This document shows, piece by piece, positions 33,040-42,103 of a stretch of 64,000 bases of DNA. A program made the position numbers and the translations under genes. Each line of letters opens with the position of its first letter. Position 1 is the stretch's first letter. The DNA lies in contig CAMZEB010000001.1 of assembly GCA_947305705.1 (NCBI GenBank), positions 62,001-126,000 of the forward strand. Reading direction: 5' to 3'. This DNA is from an uncultured Candidatus Saccharibacteria bacterium (GTDB lineage: Bacteria; Patescibacteriota; Saccharimonadia; Saccharimonadales; Saccharimonadaceae). The notes below the pieces were generated by a model, which was not told the DNA's origin, ran no database searches, and saw nothing but the letters and a program-made list of their open reading frames with translations.

Positions 33040-33045
33040 ATTGTA
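33040..33045 (-). promoter_or_regulatory. -10 box of queH
   Basis: TACAAT exactly 6 nt before the ATG. Confidence 0.5.
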
Positions 33046-33068
33046 GCATTTTGTTCGAGGTGGTGACT

Positions 33069-33074
33069 TATAAT
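33069..33074 (+). promoter_or_regulatory. -10 box of the DUF1653 gene
   Basis: TATAAT exactly 6 nt before the ATG at 33081. Confidence 0.55.
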
Positions 33075-33080
33075 TAAGAT

Positions 33081-33326
33081 ATGAGAGAATTGAAGATTAA
33101 CCGAGTTTATAAACATTTTAAGGGAGACAGTTATTTAGTTGTTGATGTCGCGAAACATTCGGAGACGGGCGAAGATTACGTGATCTACAGGAAACTATAC
33201 GACGATGGGGGTTTATGGATACGGCCGCTGGCGATGTTTATGAGCGAAGTCGATCACGAAAAATACCCTAATGTGCAGCAAAAATATCGCTTCGAATTGC
33301 AAGAGATAAAGAGTGTAGCGAAATAA
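33081..33326 (+). CDS. DUF1653-family small protein
   Basis: An 81-residue cytoplasmic protein that matches DUF1653 by its order of motifs: [32 protein letters not shown], then [12 protein letters not shown] near the C terminus. The family is a small SH3-like fold of unknown role. Divergent from queH with only about 47 bp between starts, and leaderless. Confidence 0.85.
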   Translation: MRELKINRVYKHFKGDSYLVVDVAKHSETGEDYVIYRKLYDDGGLWIRPLAMFMSEVDHEKYPNVQQKYRFELQEIKSVAK

Positions 33327-33377
33327 GCCTTACGCGATAAATCAAAGAATTATTCTCTTACTCTATCAGATTTCGTG

Positions 33378-33383
33378 TATAAT
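33378..33383 (+). promoter_or_regulatory. -10 box of the InlB-repeat giant gene
   Basis: TG-TATAAT-like hexamer about 29 nt before the ATG at 33413. The leader ends in a weak GGTGAT site. Confidence 0.45.
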
Positions 33384-33412
33384 ATTTTTAAGCATAATAA
33401 TTGTTTGGTGAT

Positions 33413-36400
33413 ATGATTTTCTTGGAAAAAAGAAAAAACAAAAAAGAGTTTAATTATTCTCGTCTTTTGGTGGCATTTTTTGCAGTTATTTTCATCTTTT
33501 CGCTTTTTACCACAATTACTTCTGCAAATACAAAACCATTCAAAATTAATGATGTATCCATAATAGAGAAATCCGGTGGCGTATCAGGCGACATTAGTAG
33601 TTTTAGCGATAATGAAATCCAAAATACCATAGTTTTTCACAAGCTTGGCGATTATGTTATTTATAAGCTCAATATTCAGAGCAGAGTCCAAGAAACGATT
33701 ACATTGCAACAGATTTCAGATATAAATGAAAATCCATATATTCGATTAGAGTACGACAAGCATAATAATGAATCGCTTGATTTTGAATCTACCTTCGATC
33801 TTATTATTAAGGCAACATACGTCAATGAGCTAACAGATGTTAGCGCACGGAATCAAAATACAAACATCCGCTTATTAATTGAGTTCCTTGCTGACGGCGC
33901 GGAAGAAGAGGGGGAAATCATTGTTGGCCCAGTAACCGGAGATTTTATCTATGTTAGCTACATATTACTAGCCGTTTCAGCATTCGGTCTAATAGTATGT
34001 CTCTTTTTGGCGTGGAGGCGTACTGGCAAAAAAACGATTATCCCGATGACTATCCTTATAGGATCGTTAGCGCTCATACCGGCAACTGTAAAGGCGTTAG
34101 CTTCCGTAGATTCGATAGATTTTGTTACGCAGTTCAAAATCTACGATAAACAAGTAGTTAAATATATAATAGAAGGCGAAGAAAAGACACTGGTTACCCC
34201 ATACGGTAACGCAATTACCGGCCTCGAGACGCCAGCTAAAGAAGGATACACTTTTAGTGGTTGGAAAAATGAAGATGGAACAGATTTCGATCCAACTGCG
34301 CCTATTACGAGCGATATGAAAATCTTTGCGAGCTTCGTTTTGGAACAATATTCTATAAGCTATAACCTTAACGGCGGTACAGTAGAACAAGACAGCCCAA
34401 CATCATATACGATATTAGATGATTTTACACTAGCAAACCCAACGAAAGACCATTATATCTTCGATGGCTGGACAGGAACAGACTTAAATACGCCAACCAA
34501 GAACGTATCAATTAACCATTCAACTGGCGCCAGAAGTTATACGGCAATATTCACTCCAATAACATATACGATTACGTATGACGGTTTAACCGATGAAGAA
34601 AAAGAAAGTTTGAATAATCCAACCGAATACAATATCGAATCAATTAGGTTCTCTCTCAAATCGCCGCAGGATCGTTTGGATGAAGCGAATAGTGCGCGTT
34701 ATAGTTTCGCAGGCTGGAAGGATGGTGAGACGATTTCTTCGGCAATAGTATTACCGAACACGAATTCAATGGGCAATAAAACCTTTGTAGCGCAATGGAC
34801 AAAAATCGTCGATGATGTTTATACAATTAATTACATCCTAAATGGCGGCACGACTTCCGAGGCTAACCCAATCGAGTTCACAAAAAATACAGAATCGTTT
34901 ACATTACATAATCCAAGTAAAACCGGCTACACGTTCAGAGGATGGTCGGGTACAGATTTAGTCGGCGTAGATAATAACGAGGTAAGAGTAGAAAAAGGCA
35001 CTGCTAAGAATCTTGAATTTGAAGCAAATTATACTGCTAATGAATATCAGATAATCTTTAATAAAAGATACTCTAGTGCAGAAGGAACGATGCCAAATCA
35101 AATAATGACCTATGACGTTGCTTCTTACTTGCCTGCTAACACATATGTGCGCAAAGGCTATACATTTGCTGGTTGGAATACGAAAGCAAACGGATCAGGC
35201 ACAAGTTATAGTGATGGAGTATCTGTGAAGAATCTCGCCGAAAGTGGTGAAGTGACATTATACGCGCAATGGTCAGCCAATCCGTATACGATCAGTTTCA
35301 ATAGCAATGCTCCAACAGGGACTACCGCAACCGGCACGATGGAAGCTATGAATATGACTTATGGCACCTCAAAGATGTTGACTTTGAATACGTTTAGTAT
35401 TCCTGGTTATAACTTTAGTGGCTGGAACACTAAAGCGGACGGGTCAGGCACAAGCTATAGCGATGGTGCATCCGTAAAAAATCTCATAGCAAGTGGCGAG
35501 AAGGTATTGTATGCTCAATGGTCAGTAGAAGGAACAAATGTTGCCTATACTGTAGTTCATAAGCGAATGGATCTAAATGGCTCTTATACTATCATAGAAA
35601 CTGATACTTTTTACGGTGAGACCAGTTCGACAATTACACCAGACACGAAGGATTATATTGGCTTTACTTCCCCGAATGTAAAAGAGATAACAATTTTAGG
35701 CGACGGATCCGCCTCGATTGAATATTTGTATTCTAGAAATAAATATCAGCTAACCATCAATAATACTGATTTCGTCGAAGAAGGAGATATTTCTGGCGAG
35801 TATTATTACGAAGAAGTAATCTCCATTAATGCAATTAATCGAGATGGTTATTCTTTCGAGGGTTGGAGTATTGAGCCGTCTGATACTAATGTTATTATTA
35901 ATGAACAATCAGTTGAGGCTACTATTGGTACGTCAAACGTTACTTTGACGCCAATTTATAACGCAAATACTTATACGATTTCGCTCAGTAAGCAAGGCGG
36001 AAGCGGAGGACGAAGTAAAATCTATGAGAAATACGAAATTGGTTATTGCATAAGTATCGCTTGTAGTAGCACTATCACTTCTGTTTCTACGCCTAGTAAA
36101 GAAGGCTACGGTTTCCAGGGTTATTATTCTAAAAAGAATGGTAAAGGAATACAGTATATAGACAGCGATGGCAACTTAACTAGTAACGCTACTAATACGA
36201 CATTCTCCGCAAACACGACACTATATGCTTCTTATGTGGCGAATAATTATACGATTATATTTAATAATAACGCTCCGGCCGAGTCTTCAGTCGAAGAAGA
36301 GACAAGCAGCATGTTAATGGTTTACGACACTGCGGCGAATTTAAATGCGAATAACTTCAGTGTCACTGGATACAATTTTATTCGTTGGAATACAGAGAAA

Positions 36401-39400
36401 GACGGCAGCGGTACCGATTATGGCGATGGCGATTCTGTTATTAATCTGACCAACATAGACGATGGAACTATTACGCTCTACGCGCAATGGGAGATTAAGA
36501 CAGCTACGGTAACCGTAAAGAACGGCAGCGCGACAACATCACAGCAATATAATTATGGTAGCGAAGTGAACATTGAAGCCTCAGATAGGGTCGGCTACAG
36601 CTTTACTCGCTGGAACGTATCCCCTTCTAATACTATTAATGAAGTTAATGGCAAAAATATTCGTATTACGGTTGGCGAGAGCGATATTGTACTTGTAGCT
36701 GTCTATAGCATAATAAACCGTAGCATTACATATGGTCTAAATGGCGGGACGAATGCTTCAACAAATGTTTTGTCTTGTACGATTGAAAGCAGCGCGATAA
36801 CTTTGGCGAATCCAGCGAAGGATCATTATGACTTTGCTGGCTGGAGTGGCACTGATATTAACGGCCTCTCCAAAAATGTCACAATCCCGGCACACGGTTG
36901 TACGAAGGACTTTACCTTCACGGCTAACTGGGAGGCGAAATCTTATTCAGTTCGCTTCATGAAGAATGGTGGTACTGGAATTATGAACAACCAGGTTATC
37001 ACCTTTGATACTAAAGTTCACCTAAACAAAAATAACTTCAGGCGAGAAGGCTATACATTTGTCGATTGGGCTACTGAGGAAAATGGGGGCGGGACGAGAT
37101 ACGTCGACGAGGCGCTCATCGAAGAAAATATGACCGATACGGACGATGATATTATCGTATTGTATGCTCAATGGAGCCATAATCAATCTTCCGTTTCAAT
37201 TCCTAATGAGTATAAGCAATTTATTGAAGGTAATGATCCATCCGGTATATATAACTATGGCCAACAGGTCACTGTTACTGCTAAAGAACGAGCTGGGTAT
37301 TCTTTCGCCGGGTGGCGCGTTCGCCCTTCCGATACTTCTAGTTATACCAGCGGCAATTCGATGACAGTCACAGTCAGCAATAATAATATTACACTCGAGC
37401 CTATCTATAATTTGATAGAGCACAGCATCACATATAATCTAAATGGCGGGACGAATGCTTCAACAAATGTTTTGTCTTGTACGATTGAAAGCAGCGCGAT
37501 AACTTTGGCGAATCCAGCGAAGGATCATTATGACTTTGCTGGCTGGAGTGGCACTGATATTAACGGCCTCTCCAAAAATGTCACAATCCCGGCACACGGT
37601 TGTACGAAGGACTTTACCTTCACGGCTAACTGGCTATATACAGTAATATTCAAGAGTAATGGTGGTACTGGAGATGATATCGAACAGGTTATTGGCTACA
37701 ATGTCACCACTGAATTGCGAGCGAATACTTTCAGTCGTACCGGATATACATTTGAGGGGTGGAGCACGAAGAGCGATGGAGAGAATGGCACTTCATATAG
37801 CAATAGACAATCAGTAAAAAACCTTGGCAATATTACGTTCTATGCACAGTGGAAAGCCAAAAAAGCAACCGTAACCATACGAAACGGTAACGGAACAGTG
37901 TCGCAGGATCATGATTATGGTAGCGAAGTGAACATTGAAGCCTCAGATAGGGTCGGCTACAGCTTTACTCGCTGGAACGTATCCCCTTCTAATACTATTA
38001 ATGAAGTTAATGGCAAAAATATTCGTATTACGGTTGGCGAGAGCGATATTGTACTTGTAGCTGTCTATAGCATAATAAACCGTAGCATTACATATGGTCT
38101 AAATGGCGGGACGAATGCTTCAACAAATGTTTTGTCTTGTACGATTGAAAGCAGCGCGATAACTTTGGCGAATCCAGCGAAGGATCATTATGACTTTGCT
38201 GGCTGGAGTGGCACTGATATTAACGGCCTCTCCAAAAATGTCACAATCCCGGCACACGGTTGTACGAAGGACTTTACCTTCACGGCTAACTGGGAGGCGG
38301 CGAAATATACTGTCGTGTTAATCCCTGGCGATGATAATACATCAAGAGAAATCACAGGACTTAGCTACGATGGAACTGTAACCCTTGAGCATGACGTTAC
38401 TAAAAACGGATATACGCTTAGAGGTTGGCAGGCAAGTGGCGACACAGATATTTATGAAAATGGCGCTAACGTAGCGATAAGCGATTTGATTGGATTCGCG
38501 AACGAAAACAACGTAATACAACTCTATGCGAAGTGGGACGCAATCGAATATACGATCAAATTCTCTGGAGTCAAGCCCAACGAATGTACGTATATCACCC
38601 CGGTTTATTATGGCGACAATGTAACGATATCTTGCAATGCTTCAAAGGGTGGGGCGATATTCATGGGATGGAACACGAGAGGCGACGGTAGTGGAGCAAA
38701 TTATAACAATGGATCGGACGTCAGCGTCAGCGACCTGGTTAGCTCTGCGACTAGCTCTAATGACATTATTCTATATGCGCAGTGGAACGAGTCTATAGTA
38801 AATACTTATTTTCTAAATACCCAAGGTGGAAAATATAGTTCGAACCAGTCTGTGTTAATGATACTAAAAGACGGAACGACAATAATGGTAGACACTTCAG
38901 ACAACGAGGAGAATATCGTTAAGATTGTCAAGGAAACATTAGACGAGGATCCTTATTATACTAAATCTAATTATCAAATAGATCATTTAATAATTAGCCA
39001 TGCACACGGAGATCATTACGGTGCGCTTTATGTGTTACAGAAAGATATAGCCATAAATAATATTTACTATAAAGAAACAGATGCTTACAGCAATGATCAT
39101 CCGGGAAGATCTTCTACGATAAGCTCTGACATAAGTAACTATGTTCATATCTATGACGGAGTGAATAACAAATATAAGTCGTTAAGTGATATTATTGACA
39201 ATATTAACGCAACTAACAAAGAATCCATAAGCAGTAACGATACCTTCATGGAAATTAGCGTCAACAGCAATAATACTAAACTTTATCTCTCGAATCTAAA
39301 AGATAACTTCTCTGGTAAAACATGCAGCACGATAAGAGCGAAAAATGCGACAGTTACACGCGCCTCGTATAATAATGGATCGTTTGCTTGCAATGGCGCA

Positions 39401-40318
39401 TATATTTGTGCACAAGATTATTTCTCCGGTAATTATAACAACATCAAGCAAGCAACAGCGAGTGACGGCACTAACAATAATCTATGGAAATACAGCCTTG
39501 ACGACAATAATATTAGATACACCGGTTGTGGGCAAAAAACATATGCCAGAAATAACGATGGGACAGATGATCCAGACATAACAACGACACGAACATATAA
39601 CTATTTATGCTACGAAGAAACAACTGATAAGGTAAGTATCGCTAAAGACAAGGTATGCAATGAAAACACTAACTCTATTAGCTTATTGGTCGAGGCAAAC
39701 ACTAATAACGGCAAAAAATATATCTACATACCTAGCGATATCGAGAACAACGGCTACTCTCCTGCGGGGGAAAGCATGTTGAATAACAGCTATACGACTA
39801 ACTGGTATAACTATCCTAATGGCGAAATATATGGGAAAATGAATGCCCTACTGATCAATGATAATTTTGTCGGAGGCAAAGAAACTAACGGCATCATAGC
39901 AGCCGCCGCCGAATCTAGAAATGCAAATGATATTTGTTATAAAATTACCGGTGTACGATGTAACAATAATGGTTTGGAGCGGAGCAAGCTTGATGGTTTA
40001 GTAATATATCAAGTCTCGCACCATGGCAACAACAACGCCATCGATGCGAATGAGGCGCTAGGTTTTAATGAAAGAAATTCTAAGCTATATGCCATATATA
40101 CGATTGCAAAAAAGAGTAGTGAGATTAAGTATTCCGGAAGCGCCGACGTTCTAAGGACGTATGCCAATCTGACAGAATACGGCAATATAATACAATTGTC
40201 TTCTTATCAGAATAATTACAATTCCAGCAGTAAGAATATCGGGGTAGCTTGCCATATCTATCAATACGGCGATTATGACTGTATGGAAAAAGAAGACGGC
40301 GCGTGGGTCGAGAAATAG
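33413..40318 (+). CDS. Giant surface protein: about 19 InlB B-type repeats plus a ComEC-like metallo-beta-lactamase domain
   Basis: A 2301-residue protein. It has an N-terminal signal or anchor (about 18-38), an ectodomain, and two more hydrophobic spans (about 181-202 and 208-228) that should place the rest outside. From about 240 to 1800 come some 19 Listeria-Bacteroides/InlB B-repeat units (GYTFxGW...GTxYxxG). The last 500 residues are a metallo-beta-lactamase fold with HAHGDH (about 1863-1868), a downstream VSHHGNNN of the kind seen in ComEC/Rec2, and inserts with Cys pairs. Three units are identical at DNA level. A TTG at 33401 also opens the frame; the ATG at 33413 is preferred. No sorting motif. 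A surface nuclease or phosphodiesterase on a repeat stalk is inference. Confidence 0.88.
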   Translation: MIFLEKRKNKKEFNYSRLLVAFFAVIFIFSLFTTITSANTKPFKINDVSIIEKSGGVSGDISSFSDNEIQNTIVFHKLGDYVIYKLNIQSRVQETITLQQISDINENPYIRLEYDKHNNESLDFESTFDLIIKATYVNELTDVSARNQNTNIRLLIEFLADGAEEEGEIIVGPVTGDFIYVSYILLAVSAFGLIVCLFLAWRRTGKKTIIPMTILIGSLALIPATVKALASVDSIDFVTQFKIYDKQVVKYIIEGEEKTLVTPYGNAITGLETPAKEGYTFSGWKNEDGTDFDPTAPITSDMKIFASFVLEQYSISYNLNGGTVEQDSPTSYTILDDFTLANPTKDHYIFDGWTGTDLNTPTKNVSINHSTGARSYTAIFTPITYTITYDGLTDEEKESLNNPTEYNIESIRFSLKSPQDRLDEANSARYSFAGWKDGETISSAIVLPNTNSMGNKTFVAQWTKIVDDVYTINYILNGGTTSEANPIEFTKNTESFTLHNPSKTGYTFRGWSGTDLVGVDNNEVRVEKGTAKNLEFEANYTANEYQIIFNKRYSSAEGTMPNQIMTYDVASYLPANTYVRKGYTFAGWNTKANGSGTSYSDGVSVKNLAESGEVTLYAQWSANPYTISFNSNAPTGTTATGTMEAMNMTYGTSKMLTLNTFSIPGYNFSGWNTKADGSGTSYSDGASVKNLIASGEKVLYAQWSVEGTNVAYTVVHKRMDLNGSYTIIETDTFYGETSSTITPDTKDYIGFTSPNVKEITILGDGSASIEYLYSRNKYQLTINNTDFVEEGDISGEYYYEEVISINAINRDGYSFEGWSIEPSDTNVIINEQSVEATIGTSNVTLTPIYNANTYTISLSKQGGSGGRSKIYEKYEIGYCISIACSSTITSVSTPSKEGYGFQGYYSKKNGKGIQYIDSDGNLTSNATNTTFSANTTLYASYVANNYTIIFNNNAPAESSVEEETSSMLMVYDTAANLNANNFSVTGYNFIRWNTEKDGSGTDYGDGDSVINLTNIDDGTITLYAQWEIKTATVTVKNGSATTSQQYNYGSEVNIEASDRVGYSFTRWNVSPSNTINEVNGKNIRITVGESDIVLVAVYSIINRSITYGLNGGTNASTNVLSCTIESSAITLANPAKDHYDFAGWSGTDINGLSKNVTIPAHGCTKDFTFTANWEAKSYSVRFMKNGGTGIMNNQVITFDTKVHLNKNNFRREGYTFVDWATEENGGGTRYVDEALIEENMTDTDDDIIVLYAQWSHNQSSVSIPNEYKQFIEGNDPSGIYNYGQQVTVTAKERAGYSFAGWRVRPSDTSSYTSGNSMTVTVSNNNITLEPIYNLIEHSITYNLNGGTNASTNVLSCTIESSAITLANPAKDHYDFAGWSGTDINGLSKNVTIPAHGCTKDFTFTANWLYTVIFKSNGGTGDDIEQVIGYNVTTELRANTFSRTGYTFEGWSTKSDGENGTSYSNRQSVKNLGNITFYAQWKAKKATVTIRNGNGTVSQDHDYGSEVNIEASDRVGYSFTRWNVSPSNTINEVNGKNIRITVGESDIVLVAVYSIINRSITYGLNGGTNASTNVLSCTIESSAITLANPAKDHYDFAGWSGTDINGLSKNVTIPAHGCTKDFTFTANWEAAKYTVVLIPGDDNTSREITGLSYDGTVTLEHDVTKNGYTLRGWQASGDTDIYENGANVAISDLIGFANENNVIQLYAKWDAIEYTIKFSGVKPNECTYITPVYYGDNVTISCNASKGGAIFMGWNTRGDGSGANYNNGSDVSVSDLVSSATSSNDIILYAQWNESIVNTYFLNTQGGKYSSNQSVLMILKDGTTIMVDTSDNEENIVKIVKETLDEDPYYTKSNYQIDHLIISHAHGDHYGALYVLQKDIAINNIYYKETDAYSNDHPGRSSTISSDISNYVHIYDGVNNKYKSLSDIIDNINATNKESISSNDTFMEISVNSNNTKLYLSNLKDNFSGKTCSTIRAKNATVTRASYNNGSFACNGAYICAQDYFSGNYNNIKQATASDGTNNNLWKYSLDDNNIRYTGCGQKTYARNNDGTDDPDITTTRTYNYLCYEETTDKVSIAKDKVCNENTNSISLLVEANTNNGKKYIYIPSDIENNGYSPAGESMLNNSYTTNWYNYPNGEIYGKMNALLINDNFVGGKETNGIIAAAAESRNANDICYKITGVRCNNNGLERSKLDGLVIYQVSHHGNNNAIDANEALGFNERNSKLYAIYTIAKKSSEIKYSGSADVLRTYANLTEYGNIIQLSSYQNNYNSSSKNIGVACHIYQYGDYDCMEKEDGAWVEK
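36552..36937 (+). repeat. 386-bp direct repeat, copy A (in the InlB-repeat gene)
   Basis: Identical by eye to 37914-38299. The offset of 1362 bp is a whole number of codons. It covers one complete pair of InlB-type units. Confidence 0.9.
37438..37633 (+). repeat. 196-bp direct repeat, copy B (partial)
   Basis: Identical to the 3' half of copies A and C (36736-36931), offset 702 bp, in frame. Confidence 0.9.
37914..38299 (+). repeat. 386-bp direct repeat, copy C
   Basis: Second full copy of the 36552-36937 unit, in frame, no visible differences. Confidence 0.9.
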
Positions 40319-40363
40319 ATACTATAAATCTTATAGCGGCAGCTCAATTACGGCAGGCGATAA

Positions 40364-40394
40364 AAAACCGCTCCTAATCTATATCAAGAGCGGT
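40364..40394 (-). terminator. Terminator of the lipoprotein gene
   Basis: On the minus strand the stem ACCGCTC/GAGCGGT is followed by TTTTTT. Confidence 0.7.
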
Positions 40395-40409
40395 GAACGG
40401 GGTGAAAAA

Positions 40410-41462
40410 TTAGAAAGACGACTTACCGTAAGCAGCCAATTCATCGTAAAGCTTAGAGGGCCAGACCCAGGTATCATAGCTACTGCGTGAATATTCATCG
40501 TTCACATCGTCTGGCTTCTTATAGATAGAAGTCGCAATGCCGGTAGCTGACTGGGCCGCCCCAATCATCATCGATCGAGTCTCGAACGGACCATCTGGGA
40601 CAAGTTGAATTGCTAGTCTTAAATATATGTAATAGAATCTAGGTGATCCATTCATAAGCACCCTGGTTTCAGCGACAGACCAGCCATACTCGGCGGCATA
40701 TGCTGCGATCTCATCTACATATGCCTCGGCGTATTCTTTAACGCCCATAGCTACAACTGTGGTCTCTTCCGTTGTTTCTTCTGACTGAGATTCGGCAGTC
40801 GGGTCGTCTAGTGCGGTTGTTTGTCCGGACGACGGTTCCGTTGTTGGCTCAGTCGTTGTTTCAATCGGCGGCTCCGTTGACGGCTCAGTAGTAACTTCGA
40901 CTGACGGTTTCGGCTCAGTAGTCGATACAACTGGCGGCTCCGTTGGTGGCGAATTGGTCGGCTGTTCAGCCGGCGGCTCCGTTGGCTGAATTACAGTAGG
41001 CTGAGTCGGAGATTCAGCTACTGGTTCCGTTTCCGTCGTATCTGGAGGCGATATAGGCTGCTCTACTATCGGAGAAACCGTAGATAACTCACTTGAGTCG
41101 TTTGCCTCAGAATCGGTCATAACCGTAGTTGGCGGATACTTCTGCGATTCAGTCGCATGCGTCGTATCGTAAGGGGTAGTCGATTCGGTTTCAGAATCAT
41201 TTTTGGTACTTTCCGACATATCGCGCGTAGTAGCTTCTCTCGTGGAATTATTATTTTTAATTCCCCGCCTAGCGTTTTCTGTCGTTGACTCCGAAGGCAA
41301 GTCGAGCGATTCTTCCCAGTTTTCGATAGTTTCGATGCTGCTAACATCGGATACATTTAAACTAGGGGCGTCATCGCTACTCGCGTCTATCTTGCCGCAG
41401 GCAATTGTCGGAAACCAAAATGCGGCAACAAACAAAGCTAACTTGGCATTCTTCTTAAACAT
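40410..41462 (-). CDS. Thr/Pro/Glu-rich surface lipoprotein
   Basis: A 350-residue secreted lipoprotein. The signal peptide ends in a lipobox-like TIAC-G (Cys about 22), so it should be lipid-anchored. About 200 residues of low-complexity linker follow, rich in Thr, Pro, Glu and Ser (TTEPxTEPP repeats). The last 110 residues form a small folded domain (EYAEAYVDEIAAYAAEYGWSV...) of no known family. AAGGAAGG precedes the ATG. The long flexible linker probably carries the end domain through the wall. Confidence 0.82.
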   Translation of the reverse strand: MFKKNAKLALFVAAFWFPTIACGKIDASSDDAPSLNVSDVSSIETIENWEESLDLPSESTTENARRGIKNNNSTREATTRDMSESTKNDSETESTTPYDTTHATESQKYPPTTVMTDSEANDSSELSTVSPIVEQPISPPDTTETEPVAESPTQPTVIQPTEPPAEQPTNSPPTEPPVVSTTEPKPSVEVTTEPSTEPPIETTTEPTTEPSSGQTTALDDPTAESQSEETTEETTVVAMGVKEYAEAYVDEIAAYAAEYGWSVAETRVLMNGSPRFYYIYLRLAIQLVPDGPFETRSMMIGAAQSATGIATSIYKKPDDVNDEYSRSSYDTWVWPSKLYDELAAYGKSSF

Positions 41463-41566
41463 AATTTTTTACCTTCCTTTCAATGTGCTTGCAGCCCTCC
41501 GCTGCACTATAGTGGACTTAGTTTTTTCGTCCTTTTCTCGAGGAAACGAAAATACTAGATAACAAT

Positions 41567-41572
41567 ATTATA
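41567..41572 (-). promoter_or_regulatory. -10 box of the lipoprotein gene
   Basis: TGC-TATAAT with a TTGCAT 16 nt upstream on the minus strand. The leader is about 100 nt and contains a GCAGC/GCTGC hairpin. Confidence 0.55.
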
Positions 41573-41776
41573 GCATAACTTCCGAAGAATGCAATCATGA
41601 GCGTTAGCGAGGTGACTGATTTTTGAAGTATTTTGACATCGAGTATGTTAATGCATAGTTTTTATTATTGCGGCATAGACTCAAACAGTTGCAAATATAT
41701 TGCTTTTTTGTATAAAAAATGATAAAATAATCTAGTATTAACAATTTGGTGAGCAATTTCAGATTGCGTGCAATTT
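41573..41776. other. Spacer upstream of tRNA-Lys
   Basis: About 200 bp of AT-rich sequence with no open frame of note. A TTGACA at about 41633 and several AT-rich -10-like boxes (such as TAAAAT near 41733) may drive tRNA-Lys, but none is convincing. Confidence 0.4.
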
Positions 41777-41853
41777 GGGCCGGTAGCTCAGCTGGTTAGA
41801 GCACGAGCCTCTTAAGCTTGGTGTCGTGGGTTCGAGTCCCACCCGGCTCACCA
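41777..41853 (+). tRNA. tRNA-Lys (anticodon CTT)
   Basis: A 77-nt cloverleaf with encoded CCA. The anticodon loop CTCTTAA gives CTT (codon AAG). Acceptor stem GGGCCGG/CCGGCTC has one G-U pair. Confidence 0.95.
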
Positions 41854-41898
41854 ACAGGGGAACCTGTGGAAAACTCAGGTTCGAAGATGAAATTAAAT

Positions 41899-41930
41899 GG
41901 TGATTTATATCTGTAAATCACCCTTTTTTG
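41899..41930 (+). terminator. Terminator downstream of tRNA-Lys
   Basis: Stem GGTGATTTA/TAAATCACC with a TATCTG loop and a T-tract. Confidence 0.8.
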
Positions 41931-42087
41931 TGCATCAATTTCGAGGTTCGAAACCATATTTCTGACCAAAATGTCCTTTTCGACGAGATCTCCTTTTTTC
42001 TTCTCAAATTCGCGCAAGCGCTCGCAATGGTCTTTTTCGTTTATGGGTGATATTGCTTCGTAAAATATTTTAAAAATACGAAAGTGC

Positions 42088-42093
42088 TATAAT
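42088..42093 (+). promoter_or_regulatory. Extended -10 box of the GtrII-like gene
   Basis: TGC-TATAAT with 10 nt to the ATG at 42104. Confidence 0.55.
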
Positions 42094-42103
42094 TGGAGTC
42101 AAG

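Noticed and set aside
36552-38299. CRISPR-like repeated DNA
   Set aside because: The repeats are long, few and lie in frame within one coding sequence; no short repeat-spacer pattern is seen anywhere in the window.
41796-42017. A 73-codon minus-strand frame ending in GGTRTHDTKLKRLVL
   Set aside because: It runs into tRNA-Lys and is the usual false translation of the antisense of a tRNA T-arm and anticodon arm; no start signal.
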